Positions 9,601 through 18,001 of a DNA stretch of 64,000 bases are shown here, in pieces; the first letter of the stretch is position 1; each line of letters opens with the position of its first letter. The DNA comes from JBBDWJ01 sp040902925. GTDB lineage: Bacteria > Acidobacteriota > Terriglobia > Bryobacterales > UBA6623. The stretch spans positions 18,303 to 82,302 of the forward strand of contig JBBDWJ010000262.1 in assembly GCA_040902925.1 (NCBI GenBank), in the 5' to 3' direction. A program made the translations under genes and the position numbers. A model generated the notes under the pieces. It had not been told where the DNA came from. It ran no database searches and saw only the letters and a program-made list of their open reading frames with translations.

Positions 9601-10361
9601 GCGGCCGGGATCGAATTCCAGATCAGCACCCGCCCGTTGACGGTGTCGGAGACGTACAAGCGGCCGTTGTCGACCCACACTCCCTGCGGCCCGCGCAGGC
9701 CTTCGCGGCTGGTGGTGGCCAAGTTGCTTGTAAAGTCCGGCTGGCCCACCACCACGTCGGCCGCCTGGTTTGCGCTCGAGGGGATCTGGCGCCAGATCAG
9801 CACGCGATTGTTGTCGGTGTCGGATACCACCAGGACATTGCCATCGCTGGCCATGTGCGTCGGATTCCGCAAACCCATTTGCGACAAATGCGCGTCGTGC
9901 GCCGTAAAATCGGTTTGACCCAGAACGACATCGGCCGTTCCCACGCAGGCCGGACACTTCGAGCCTTGCGGCAGTGCGTCCCCGGCGCTTGGGATGAAAG
10001 AGGAAAGGTTGTTGTAGACCAGCGCTCGATTGTTGCTTACCCTGGTATTCGGCGTTCCGCCTGTCACGATCTCGCCACCCGACAGCGCGCCGATCTTGTT
10101 TCCGTCAGCCACGAACAGCCGTCCGCCCCCCACGGCAACTCCAGCGGCCGCGCCCAACGATTGATTGCTCGGGTTGGGGCTCTGGCGTGTGAAGCTGCTT
10201 TGGCCGATGACCAGGCGGGCCCCTTGCCCGTTAACCCAGGTGGGTTCTCCGGCCGCGCCCCCTACTAGAAGAGACATTCCAGCGAGGATGATCGCGGCCA
10301 TCCGCAACATGGCGAAACGTTTTGGTTTTCGTGGAATCATTTGAAGTTGCCTTGAACGCAT
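6669..10361 (-). CDS. secreted NHL/beta-propeller protein with split TIGR03437 domain
   Basis: 1230 residues. A hydrophobic signal (about residues 18-38, AAIILAGMSLLVGGAAG) precedes a propeller-like region (about 45-480) with at least five repeats ending ADVVVGQPDF or close variants (143, 201, 259, 325, 428), each near an NRVLIW-type strand. An insert, DTDEDGDIDSDD (367-378), looks like a calcium-binding EF-hand or thrombospondin-3 loop. Residues 497-715 contain a GDxVTLxIGD...YTVxEGDT module. The first half of a TIGR03437 domain is at about 726-835 (LGGVQVYVNGIVSPLYSVTP), then a second copy of the module (about 860-1090), then the rest of TIGR03437 (1098-1212). Cell-surface or secreted; function unknown. 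Start could also be the Met at residue 8 or 18. Confidence 0.85.
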   Translation of the reverse strand: MRSRQLQMIPRKPKRFAMLRMAAIILAGMSLLVGGAAGEPTWVNGQGARLVIGQSSFTRQSPNPSNQSLGAAAGVAVGGGRLFVADGNKIGALSGGEIVTGGTPNTRVSNNRALVYNNLSSFIPSAGDALPQGSKCPACVGTADVVLGQTDFTAHDAHLSQMGLRNPTHMASDGNVLVVSDTDNNRVLIWRQIPSSANQAADVVVGQPDFTSNLATTSREGLRGPQGVWVDNGRLYVSDTVNGRVLIWNSIPAANGAPADIVVGQQDFDTRPEPDLTQSNFEPQANRMLDPVSVTVNNGRMFVADLGFNRVLIFHAVPTQNNAAADIVIGQPDMEKGAVNNSQEMCELLPEDAQPGIGVPVELPSDTDEDGDIDSDDVYPRQYPRRCEKTLNFPRFALSDGEKLYIADGGNDRVLVYNEIPAANGAAADVVIGQPDFQTVEESDGAGSVRSPTALAHDGTNLYVADPFSRRVLVFSPGEDLIAQDGLRNAASFTVNSIASVTFTGDPGVGQEVTITISDVNRRFPERAFEYTVVEGDTNLSVRDNALALINVDAEQGGPVYGLPIEGEGVHAVARVQFGGESQAGDSVTLRIGDQVYQAEMQAGDPPARMVDRLIFVIQGRPDPLVIAEREFDAEDTLLITSRTVGPTGNGISVQATLSPDAKLTVEADESLDGGSFPYAIRLVSVAEGPVGEDVSLTAAITGSGMSIASSGSRFSIGSDARELPPGTMSAIFGDNLADGVYMPAEGAAQLPTELGGVQVYVNGIVSPLYSVTPEQINFQVPWEKEGTTISVYVRRTMPGGETQVSAARATPSTGFAPGLFAFPGLEPRQGVVLHGTGQAQGVIALATPSGETGGDSSEGSFVIDPPGVDVTININGRQYLYVTQQDDTVSTARDAMVALINNSNNGSGDPEVLAVPGEQGFFSARATVEFGGEIQAGDTVSIFIGDRVYTYTVKEGDTLLIVRNVLVQRINLGPELNGLGDPGVNARRLEDVGLVRLEVVARDLGTSGNDITFTVAVSPATALITAESSVAASEDDEEGGPEPDFLRGGQTPPVVILLARDPGSQANEITYSAESSDVGRLVVTGRSTNLCCGSEPYSLVTEANPAVPGESIIVMGSGLGLTAPQPAEEGLDSGEPTPSTPLFNVPLNAADFVSSLAGGKTAQVEFVGLMPGMVGIYQVNLRLNDDLPDDRNTTLAIFQQRFASNTITFAVKNIKPRLTAAADDDDEDN

Positions 10362-10598
10362 TGGCGCTGCCGCCGCTCCTCATACCGCACCGAATACCGC
10401 ACCAATGCCCGCCGCCGGAACCCCGGCCCTCACCGGCCTTGGAGCTCTAGGCCTCAGGCCGGATCGCACCGCGGCCACGACGCCCCGAGGCCCTGCGGTC
10501 TCGGTTTCTTGCATCCAGCATTGCTTCTGATTGGGCGTCGGGCTGCAAGGCGGACAATGATGTGAGGACGGGCGGCCCCCGGGAGTGCCAAAACGGAC

Positions 10599-10982
10599 TT
10601 AAGTCTCTATCTTATTACGCTTAGGGCTGGAAAGTGGGTTCCTCAAGTACGAATCCTCGCCGCGCACCCAGTCTTCGCGCACCGGCTGAAAGAAGTCCAG
10701 CGCCACCGAATCTTCGAGCGCTTCGACCAGATGCGGCTCATTCGCCGAGATCTGCATCATCTCCCCGGCCGACACCACCTGCTGGCTTCCTTCGAAATCG
10801 AACCGCAGAGAGCCTTCGACCACGCAGCTCAACTGCTCGTTGACATGGCTGTGGAGAGGGACAATAGCCCCTTTTTTTAAGTAGATACGAGCAACCGTCA
10901 GCCCGTCGCCGTGCAGCACGCGGCGAGCGATTCCGGCGCTGAGCTGCTCGTGCTCGATGTCGTCCCAACGCTTGTGTTTCAT
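10599..10982 (-). CDS. cupin-domain protein
   Basis: A 127-residue single-domain cupin. The two cupin motifs are visible: VPLHSHVNEQLSCVVEG (metal-binding His-x-His and Glu) and SAGEMMQISANEPHLVEAL (second motif with the last His). Such proteins bind a divalent metal, but the substrate of small single-domain cupins cannot be told from sequence. The C-terminus (SPKRNKIET) is basic. The 10362-10598 gap before the propeller gene contains nothing I can assign. Confidence 0.85.
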   Translation of the reverse strand: MKHKRWDDIEHEQLSAGIARRVLHGDGLTVARIYLKKGAIVPLHSHVNEQLSCVVEGSLRFDFEGSQQVVSAGEMMQISANEPHLVEALEDSVALDFFQPVREDWVRGEDSYLRNPLSSPKRNKIET

Positions 10983-11236
10983 GCTGAACTCAACTCCACA
11001 ACGTCGCCTTTATCCCGGCGTCAATCAGGCTTGGCCGTCTACCCTGGGGCCGCCTGCGGCGGTCCTGGGATGCGCGGTGTAAATTTCGTGCCAGCCAACC
11101 GGGCGGGATCATTATACTGGGCTCGCGCCGCTGCCGGTAGGCGCGGCGTTCCGCGTCGCGGCAAGTGGTGACAGTTAGCCGTTAGTTGCGTGCAGCAGCG
11201 TTGGATGCGATATCGAAAATAATCCGGCGCCTCAAG

Positions 11237-11247
11237 TATGCTAGAAT
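11237..11247 (+). promoter_or_regulatory. extended -10 box for the nfeD gene
   Basis: TATGCTAGAAT gives an extended -10 (TGC TAGAAT) ending 14 nt before ATG 11262. Transcription would start at about 11254, leaving a very short leader with little Shine-Dalgarno. The rest of the 10983-11261 gap contains no gene. Confidence 0.45.
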
Positions 11248-11261
11248 GAAATTAGAAACCC

Positions 11262-12578
11262 ATGAAAATAGGCAACTTAGCCTGTTCTTGGGGACGCATC
11301 GCGCTGCTGCTCGGCGTGGTGGCCGGCGCCCAGGCCCAGTCGGCCCGAATTTTGGAAATCGATGTCGACCGGGTCGTTCATCCTCTGACAGCGGAAATCG
11401 TCAGCCAGGGGCTAGCGCAGGCCGAGCGCGACAACGCCGCAGCCGTCCTCATTCGTCTCAACACTCCGGGTGGATTGCTGACCGCCACCCAGGAAATTAT
11501 CCAAAAAGTCATCGCTTCGCCGGTGCCGGTGATCACCTATGTTTCCCCGAGCGGCGGGCGCGCCGCCTCCGCCGGGTTCATGATCCTGATCGCCGGCGAT
11601 ATTGCCGCCATGGCGCCGGGAACGAACACCGGGGCCGCTCACCCCGTCCTGATGGGGTCCGAGATGGACGACATCATGAAGCAGAAGGTCAGCAACGACG
11701 CCGCGGCAGCCGTGCGGTCCATGGCCCAAAAGCGCGGCCGCAACGGCGAGATCGCCGAAAAAGCCGTGCTCGAAAGCCGCGCCTTTACGGAGGTCGAAGC
11801 ACTCGATAACGATTTGATCGACCTGGTTGCTGACGATGCGTCTGCCCTGCTGCGCGAGTTGGATGGCCGCGCGATTACCCGTTTTCACGGCGAAGAGCAC
11901 ACTTTACGGCTGGCAGGCGCGGTTCTGTATCCGTTTGAGCTCAGCGTGCGGCAACGGGCCTTGCTGCCGCTCACCGATCCGGGTATCGCGTTCATTCTGC
12001 TGATTCTTGGGGTGCTTGGGGTCTATATCGAATTCACACACCCTGGGCTGATTTTCCCCGGCGTCGCCGGCGGCATCCTTGTCATCATCAGCCTGATGGC
12101 GCTTTCGCTGCTGCCCATCAACTGGGCCGGGGCTGCATTGATCCTGCTCGGGCTGGTCTGCTTCGTTCTCGAAGCAACGATGGTTTCGGGCGGCATCCTC
12201 GGTGCGGGCGGCGTTTTGGCCATGGTCCTCGGCACCGTCCTGCTCATTGATACCGAAGTGCCGGAACTCGCAATTGGCTGGGGAACGGCCATCGCCGTCA
12301 CGCTGCCGTTCGCCTTGATTACCGTTTTCTTGCTGCGTCTGGCGGTTCGGTCGTTCCGCTACAAGGTGGCTACCGGCGTCGAGTCGATGCTCGGCGAGGT
12401 GGGTGTCGCCAAGACGGATATCCATACCGAGGGCCGCGTTTTTGTTCACGGCGAGTGGTGGAACGCGCAGTCGGAGCAGCCAATTGTCGAAGGCGCCAAA
12501 GTCCGGATCGTGGGCGTCGATGGTCTATTGCTGAGTGTGGCCCCGGCCGAGGACGCAAAACTCGTTCGCGCCGATTGA
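11262..12578 (+). CDS. NfeD-family membrane serine protease (ClpP class)
   Basis: 438 residues. A signal sequence (IALLLGVVAGAQAQ) leads into a ClpP-like protease domain: LNTPGGLL near residue 65, and SPSGGRAASAGFMIL, whose Ser is the expected nucleophile, with a downstream Lys in MKQKV as likely partner. The second half holds four or five membrane helices (for instance DPGIAFILLILGVLGVYIEF) and ends in a soluble NfeD OB-fold domain (GEVGVAKTDIHTEGRVFVHGEWWNAQS). The gene lies 74 nt before a slipin, the widely conserved NfeD-slipin pair. The long NfeD1b-type enzyme is thought to cleave its slipin partner and affect membrane quality control. Confidence 0.92.
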   Translation: MKIGNLACSWGRIALLLGVVAGAQAQSARILEIDVDRVVHPLTAEIVSQGLAQAERDNAAAVLIRLNTPGGLLTATQEIIQKVIASPVPVITYVSPSGGRAASAGFMILIAGDIAAMAPGTNTGAAHPVLMGSEMDDIMKQKVSNDAAAAVRSMAQKRGRNGEIAEKAVLESRAFTEVEALDNDLIDLVADDASALLRELDGRAITRFHGEEHTLRLAGAVLYPFELSVRQRALLPLTDPGIAFILLILGVLGVYIEFTHPGLIFPGVAGGILVIISLMALSLLPINWAGAALILLGLVCFVLEATMVSGGILGAGGVLAMVLGTVLLIDTEVPELAIGWGTAIAVTLPFALITVFLLRLAVRSFRYKVATGVESMLGEVGVAKTDIHTEGRVFVHGEWWNAQSEQPIVEGAKVRIVGVDGLLLSVAPAEDAKLVRAD

Positions 12579-12652
12579 CTCCACCCGGCTGCTCCGCTAC
12601 TTTCAAGTCGCCCGGCCGCCGCGCATTTTCTTGACACGGGGAGGAGGACATC

Positions 12653-13462
12653 ATGGGACTAGACTTCGGTTGGCTCGTTTTTGTCGTCATCGGTCTTTAT
12701 CTTGTGAACTGCATCAAGATTCTGGCTGAGTATGAGCGGGGCGTGATTTTCCGGCTCGGCCGGCTGCTCCCGCGGCCCAAGGGTCCCGGGTTGGTTTTGG
12801 TTTTCGCTCCCATCGATCGCATGGTGCGCATGTCGCTGCGGGTGGAAACCATGGAAGTGCCGTCCCAGGACGTGGTGACCAAAGACAACGTCACGGTCAA
12901 GGTCAGCGCGGTCGTGTTTTTCCGGGTGATCGACCCCCAGAAGGCCGTCGTCGAGGTTGCCCATTACGTCCACGCGACCTCGCAGTTGGCTCAAACCCGC
13001 TTGCGGTCGGTGCTGGGCGAGGCTGACCTGGATGAGCTGCTGAGCCAGCGCGAGAAGCTCAACGCGCGCCTCCAGGGAACCCTCGACGAACATACCGGCC
13101 CGTGGGGCATCAAGGTGCAGGCGGTAGAGGTAAAGCATGTCGACCTGCCCGAGCAGATGATCCGGGCCATTGCACGCCAGGCCGAAGCCGAGCGCGAACG
13201 CCGCGCCAAGGTGATCCACGCCGAGGGCGAATTGCAGGCATCCTCGAAGCTGACCGAAGCGGCGGAAATGCTCGCCAAACAGCCCGTTTCCGTCACCCTA
13301 CGCTATTTGCAGACGCTGACCGAAATCGGCGCCGAGAAGAACACCACCGTCGTATTCCCGCTGCCTCTCGACGTATACCGGGGGATGGCGGCCTGGGCGG
13401 ACCAGCTCATCGACAAGCGTGTCGCCAGCAAGTCGCCGGGCGAAAAGACACCCCCCGAGTAG
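12653..13462 (+). CDS. slipin (SPFH/band 7 protein)
   Basis: 269 residues, preceded by GGGGAGGAGGA. One N-terminal membrane segment ([15 protein letters not shown]) is followed by the SPFH domain ([14 protein letters not shown] to about residue 190, with the typical [18 protein letters not shown]), then a short helical tail ([19 protein letters not shown]). Slipins form oligomeric membrane scaffolds. The upstream NfeD protease is its usual partner, so the two probably form an operon acting at the cytoplasmic membrane. Confidence 0.92.
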   Translation: MGLDFGWLVFVVIGLYLVNCIKILAEYERGVIFRLGRLLPRPKGPGLVLVFAPIDRMVRMSLRVETMEVPSQDVVTKDNVTVKVSAVVFFRVIDPQKAVVEVAHYVHATSQLAQTRLRSVLGEADLDELLSQREKLNARLQGTLDEHTGPWGIKVQAVEVKHVDLPEQMIRAIARQAEAERERRAKVIHAEGELQASSKLTEAAEMLAKQPVSVTLRYLQTLTEIGAEKNTTVVFPLPLDVYRGMAAWADQLIDKRVASKSPGEKTPPE

Positions 13463-13581
13463 ATATCCGATCAGGGCTTTTTGCAGCGCGGTTCCTTTTG
13501 CGCTACCGTTGAGGGCAAGGGCGTTTTAGTGAAACAAAGTAGCTCCAATATGGTTTGTCTAGAGTTACAATTGGAGTAGTT

Positions 13582-14304
13582 ATGGCCAGCCGTGAGGAAG
13601 AAGAGTTCGAACTCGTGTTGGGCAACAAACAGTTGCTCAGCCTGTTCTTTCTTGTCGTAGTGCTTTTCGGCGTTTTCTTCTCGTTCGGTTATACCGTGGG
13701 ATACGGCCGCGGGGAGAACAGCCGGACGCGGGAAGTCGCCAGCGCCGAGCCGGTGGAAGAGCCGGCCCAGAAGGTGCAGCTACCCGAGACTCTGCTCCAA
13801 AGCGCTCCTAAGCCGACTGAGCCCACCGAGGCGGCTAAGAAGGAGCCGGCGGCCGCCGCCGCAACCCAGCAGGCTTCGCCCCCGACCTCACCCACGCGCA
13901 CGACGCCCGCCCAGGTTGTGCCTAAGCCGAGCCCGGTCGAGGAAACCAAGAAATCCTCTGCTCCTCCTCCTCCTCCTCCGAAGACCACTGCCGCCACCAA
14001 GGCTGTCACGCCCAAAACTTCCACTCCGGCGAAGGCTCCGCCGGCCGCAAAGAGCTCGCCGCCTCCCACGACGGCGGCTGCCGGGGGAAATGTGCAGTTG
14101 CAGATCTCGGCGGTTCGCGTCAAAGGGGATGCCGAGGTGTACGTCCAGCAGTTGAAAGCCAAGGGCCACCCTGCGCTTCTGTCGGATCGCGGCGACGGCT
14201 GGTACCGCGTGATGGTTGGCCCGTTCAACACCGACAGCGACGCCAAGGACTATCAGAAGCGACTCGAGCAGGAAGGCGTGGATTCCCTGATCCGGCGTCA
14301 ATGA
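13582..14304 (+). CDS. SPOR-domain membrane protein
   Basis: A 240-residue protein starting at ATG 13582 (GGAG upstream; an earlier TTG at 13555 is less likely). A short acidic cytoplasmic start (ASREEEEFELVLG) is followed by one membrane helix (LLSLFFLVVVLFGVFFSFGY), a long Pro/Ala/Lys/Thr-rich linker with a poly-Pro run (about residues 60-165) and a C-terminal SPOR domain (VQLQISAVRVKGDAEVYVQQL through GDGWYRVMVGPF). SPOR domains bind denuded septal peptidoglycan, so a periplasmic role in division or envelope maintenance is inferred. The 205-nt gap to lnt holds only a -10-like TAACAT. Confidence 0.88.
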   Translation: MASREEEEFELVLGNKQLLSLFFLVVVLFGVFFSFGYTVGYGRGENSRTREVASAEPVEEPAQKVQLPETLLQSAPKPTEPTEAAKKEPAAAAATQQASPPTSPTRTTPAQVVPKPSPVEETKKSSAPPPPPPKTTAATKAVTPKTSTPAKAPPAAKSSPPPTTAAAGGNVQLQISAVRVKGDAEVYVQQLKAKGHPALLSDRGDGWYRVMVGPFNTDSDAKDYQKRLEQEGVDSLIRRQ

Positions 14305-14494
14305 CGATCCGGCGGCAATGACGGCTGCGGCCCGGTCAGGCTCACTCGAGCGCGAAGCCTTCTTTTCCGGCTCCTTGATTTGTATCTGGTCCGAACGCAA
14401 GCCCCCGATCGAACGACTCACGGTTGAGACCTACCTCAACAACCCGGATGCAAATCCTGTTTGCCGCCGGCTCTTTCGTTCCCCGCTGAAACGC

Positions 14495-14500
14495 TAACAT
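14495..14500 (+). promoter_or_regulatory. -10-like box directly before lnt
   Basis: CGCTAACAT places TAACAT nine nt before the GTG start with no clear Shine-Dalgarno, consistent with a leaderless or near-leaderless transcript. Confidence 0.35.
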
Positions 14501-14509
14501 CGAGAAGAC

Positions 14510-16039
14510 GTGATCACTTTTCGCAAGGGAGGTGCATGGCTCACCTTTTCGCTGGCGGCTTCGAGCGGGATACTGCAGGTCCTGGCGTTCCCCCGTTTCC
14601 ATATTCCGCTGCTGGCGGCGGTCGCCGTTACTCCGCTGCTGATGGCGCTGGCCTCCGAGCCTCGCCGCAAAAGGCAGTTTCTGCTGGGATGGCTGGCGGG
14701 CTCCATTTTTTGGGGCGGCTCCTGCTATTGGGTTTACGGCGTGATGCACGACTACGCGGATCTGACTGCTCCGGCAGCGGCCGCTATCTTTGCGGGCTTT
14801 TTTCTGGTCAAGGGGCTGCACCTGGGTTTTTTTTCTCTACTCGCCGCTCCCTTGCTGCGCGGCTTCTGGGCGATTCCAGCGGTCGCCGCGGCCTGGGTCG
14901 CGGTCGAGGGAACGCATCAGTACTTGGGCTTTACGTGGCTCCACCTGGGCAACGCCGCGGCGAGCATGGCGGTGCTTGCGCCGCTGGCGCCCTACACGGG
15001 CGTCTACGGTCTCTCGTTCGCCTTCGCCATGATGAACGTGGCCCTGACGTTGGTCCTCTTGCGGCGGCCCCGAAAAGATTTGCTCTGGGTGGCTGCGTTG
15101 CCGCTGCTCTATCTGCTGCCACCGCTGCCGAGTTCCCGCACCGGTGACGAGACGGTTCGGCTCGTGCAGCCGAATGTGCACCCGGATCTGCTGAAACAGG
15201 GTGGCTGGACCGCCGCTGCCGCCACCGACCACATGCGCCGCATGCAGGCCTTGTCGACGCAGCCGGGCGAGGTTTTCGACGGCGAGCCCCCCGAGCTGCT
15301 CGTCTGGCCCGAATACCCCGTGCCGGCCTATTTCTTCGACAACGAGAACTCGCGGCAATTCATGGAGCAGATCGCCCGCCAGAGTGGAGCACACTTCATC
15401 TTCAACACGGTTGCGTACGAAGATGCCGAACGCCGGCATCCGCTCAACGGCGCGGTGACGCTGTCCCCATCCGGGGAGGTGGTGTCGCGCTATGCTAAAA
15501 TTTTTTTAGTACCGTTCGGCGAATTTGTCCCCTGGCCTTTTTCCATTTTCATCGAAAAGATTACGCTCGAAGCCGGTGATTTCGTGCCCGGCCGCGATGT
15601 TGCCGTGGCTCAGGTCGGGGAGCGCCGCGTCGGGACGTTTATCTGCTACGAGTCGGTTTTCGCCGGCGGCGTTCGCCGCTTCGTCGCCAACGGTGCGGAA
15701 GTGCTAATCAATATATCGAATGACAGTTGGTACGGCCCGACGGCGGCGCGCTTCCAGCACTTGTTGATCGCGCGCATGCGTGCCATGGAAAACTCGCGCT
15801 GGCTGTTGCGGGCGACCAATGACGGCATCACGACGATCATCAACCCGGCAGGGCAGCTTGTCGGGGCGCTGCCGTCGTATGAGCAAGGCATTCTCGACGG
15901 CCGATTTAGCTACTCGAGCCATCTGACCTGGTTTACGCGATTCGGTGAGTGGTTTTGGTATCTGTCGATCGTGGCCAGCGCTGTGTTCCTGGCGATTCAC
16001 AAGCTTCGCGGCGGCGCTGCAGCCAGGCCGGCGCCGTAA
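14510..16039 (+). CDS. lnt: apolipoprotein N-acyltransferase
   Basis: 509 residues, GTG start at 14510. The first about 200 residues are six to seven membrane helices; the rest is a periplasmic nitrilase-type domain. The catalytic triad is visible: Glu in LLVWPEYPVP, Lys in YAKIFLVPFGEFVP and Cys in GTFICYESVF. One C-terminal helix (FWYLSIVASAVFLAI) closes the protein. Lnt adds the third acyl chain to mature lipoproteins in the inner membrane and marks a Gram-negative envelope. It should act on the predicted lipoproteins at 1422-2558 and 24056-25861. prfB follows after 52 nt. Confidence 0.95.
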   Translation: MITFRKGGAWLTFSLAASSGILQVLAFPRFHIPLLAAVAVTPLLMALASEPRRKRQFLLGWLAGSIFWGGSCYWVYGVMHDYADLTAPAAAAIFAGFFLVKGLHLGFFSLLAAPLLRGFWAIPAVAAAWVAVEGTHQYLGFTWLHLGNAAASMAVLAPLAPYTGVYGLSFAFAMMNVALTLVLLRRPRKDLLWVAALPLLYLLPPLPSSRTGDETVRLVQPNVHPDLLKQGGWTAAAATDHMRRMQALSTQPGEVFDGEPPELLVWPEYPVPAYFFDNENSRQFMEQIARQSGAHFIFNTVAYEDAERRHPLNGAVTLSPSGEVVSRYAKIFLVPFGEFVPWPFSIFIEKITLEAGDFVPGRDVAVAQVGERRVGTFICYESVFAGGVRRFVANGAEVLINISNDSWYGPTAARFQHLLIARMRAMENSRWLLRATNDGITTIINPAGQLVGALPSYEQGILDGRFSYSSHLTWFTRFGEWFWYLSIVASAVFLAIHKLRGGAAARPAP

Positions 16040-16091
16040 AATTGCGGCGCCAAACCCGATAAGAACGTACCTCGAACTCTGGATAAGGACA

Positions 16092-17223
16092 ATGACAACA
16101 CTAGACGAACTGGAACAGCAATTCTCCGAGCTGCGAGACGGCGCGCGCGTCATCCGGAGGTATCTTTGACCCCGCCGCCAACAAGCAAAAGCTGGCCGAC
16201 CTCGAAAAGCTGATCGAGAATCCTAACTTCTGGAACGATCAGAAAAAGAGCCAGGAAGTGATGCGCGAGCGCCGCCGGCTGCTCGATGTCCTCGAAAATG
16301 ACCAGGAGATGGAGCGGCGCGTCGGCGACCTGGAGACGTTTTTCGAGCTCGCCCATGAAGGCGAGGCGGTCGAGAAGGAAATTCGCGCCGAGCTGAAAAC
16401 ACTCGAGCAACGCGTTCATGAAATCGAGACCAAGGCGCTGCTTTCCGGCGAAAACGACCATCGCAACGCGATCGTCGTGCTGCACCCGGGAGCGGGCGGC
16501 ACCGAGGCCCAGGACTGGACCGAGATGCTGCTGCGCATGTACCTGCGATGGGCCGAGCGCGAAGGTTTCAAGGCAGAGGTCACCGACTCCCTCCCGGGCG
16601 AAGAAGCGGGCCTGAAATCCGCCACCTTCACCGTGGCCGGGGAAAACGCCTACGGGCTGCTGCGGGCGGAAATCGGCGTCCACCGCCTGGTGCGCATTTC
16701 TCCGTTCGACTCGGCGGCGCGCCGCCATACCTCGTTTGCTTCGGTGTTCGTTTATCCGGAGATCGACGACGAGATCAAGATCGACATCAAGACCGACGAT
16801 CTGCGTATCGATACTTACCGCGCGGGCGGCGCCGGCGGCCAGCACGTCAACATGACGGACTCGGCGGTGCGCATCACGCACCTGCCGACCAACATCGTAG
16901 TCACCTGCCAGAACGAGCGCTCGCAACACAAGAACAGGGCCACCGCTTTGAAGTTGCTGAAATCGCGCCTCTACGACCACGAAATGAAGAAGAAGCAGGT
17001 GGAGACGGACAAGCTCGAGGCATCGAAGGCCGACATCAACTTTGGCAGTCAGATCCGCAACTACGTTCTCGCGCCGTACCGCCTGGTCAAAGATCTGCGC
17101 AGCAAGCTGGAAACAGGCGACGTTGACCGCGTGCTCGACGGCGATTTAGGGGAGTTCATGCACGCTTACCTTGTTTTTCAGAAGACGGGTAGGCTGGCGG
17201 GCGCCGATCGCGATATGGAGTAA
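16092..17223 (+). CDS. prfB: peptide chain release factor 2, expressed by programmed +1 frameshift
   Basis: The start ATG at 16092 opens a 25-codon frame (MTTLDELEQQFSELRDG...) that ends at an in-frame TGA (16167-16169). A +1 shift at CTT-TGA-C moves into the long frame, which begins DPAANKQKLADLEKL and runs to 17223, giving a 376-residue RF2. The stop-recognition tripeptide SPF is at about residues 203-205 and the peptidyl-hydrolysis motif GGQ at about 248-250, two residues off the E. coli positions. RF2 releases chains at UAA and UGA, and the internal UGA lets the protein control its own synthesis. Annotating only the long frame would lose the first 25 residues. Confidence 0.96.
16156..16170 (+). 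promoter_or_regulatory. RF2 programmed +1 frameshift signal
   Basis: GGAGG (16156-16160), a 3-nt spacer TAT, then CTT TGA C. The internal Shine-Dalgarno-like element three nt before the slippery CUU and the UGA-C stop context match the classic autoregulatory site of prfB. Confidence 0.95.
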
Positions 17224-17291
17224 CGGCGTCGGGTGAAGGGGCGCGCGGACGCAGGGTTCTTCCGTGGCTTCGCGGATGGCGGACAACCGCG

Positions 17292-17537
17292 CTAAAGGTA
17301 GCCCCAGAGCGCCACCGTACGCGCCGTCTCGGCGCAGGCGGGATGTTCGAGTTGGACCTCGGTGGGCATCCAGGTGGCCAGGTGTAACAGCCAATTCGAG
17401 ACGTCCTCGATCACGAATTGCGTTTGCGAATTCGCTTTGGCTTCCACGCCGATTCGCGGCGCGAAAACACCTGCCAGGATCAGACAGAGCACGGCGATCG
17501 CCAGCATTGCCCAGGAAGTGCGCTTCTCGCCGTTCAC
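17292..17537 (-). CDS. small membrane-anchored hypothetical protein
   Basis: 81 residues with a GTG start at 17537 (AAGG just upstream). A basic N-terminus (MNGEKRTSW) precedes one hydrophobic segment (AMLAIAVLCLILAGVF), then a soluble stretch with an SNWLLHLATWMP segment and a single Cys in HPACAETA. The shape is a signal anchor plus a small periplasmic part. I do not recognise the family. It is convergent with prfB, 68 nt away. Confidence 0.5.
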   Translation of the reverse strand: MNGEKRTSWAMLAIAVLCLILAGVFAPRIGVEAKANSQTQFVIEDVSNWLLHLATWMPTEVQLEHPACAETARTVALWGYL

Positions 17538-17692
17538 ACCTTTTTAGACGCTGCCTCCCCCGGACAGGTTAGTGGCCGATCGTAAACTCTAGGTTAAGAC
17601 GGGCCCAGAATCGCCGGCTAGGGGGCCGCCGGATCTAAACTGTTGATTCGTCGGCCTATTCGCGCGAAGATGATCTTGGGAAGGCTCGGCCC

Positions 17693-17923
17693 ATGGCGCT
17701 GAACGTGAAAACCTATTCCGGCTTCAAAGCCGACGAGCGCCCTATCGCATTTGAAATCGACGGGCGTTCGTATGAAGTCAGCGAACTTGTGGACCGCTGG
17801 TACGGGCCCGATTACGAATATTTCCGGGTGAGGGCCGACGATGGCAACACTTACATCCTGCGCTACGACCTCAGCGATCGCACCTGGAGCCTTACCGCGT
17901 ACCGCCGGGAATCCGGATCGTAA
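17693..17923 (+). CDS. small conserved-looking cytoplasmic protein
   Basis: 76 residues, ATG 17693 with GGGAAGG upstream. The soluble, charged product alternates strands (RPIAFEIDGRSYEVSELVDRW, YEYFRVRADDGNTYILRYD, TWSLTAYRRES), which suggests a small beta-barrel or SH3-like fold. I recall similar short hypothetical proteins in other bacteria but cannot name a family. A hairpin (GCAAGC/GCTTGC, 17928-17948) follows the stop without a T-run. Confidence 0.65.
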   Translation: MALNVKTYSGFKADERPIAFEIDGRSYEVSELVDRWYGPDYEYFRVRADDGNTYILRYDLSDRTWSLTAYRRESGS

Positions 17924-18001
17924 GGCCGCAAGCGCCCAACCGGCTTGCGCCTCGCCGATTACGCCGATTGGCGCAGTATGGTTCGCCGCTGATCGCAGGC
18001 G

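Noticed and set aside
8568..10268. 566-residue open frame on the + strand
   Set aside because: Antisense to the propeller/TIGR03437 gene and rich in Val/Gly/Arg repeats that mirror the propeller repeats. No family features.
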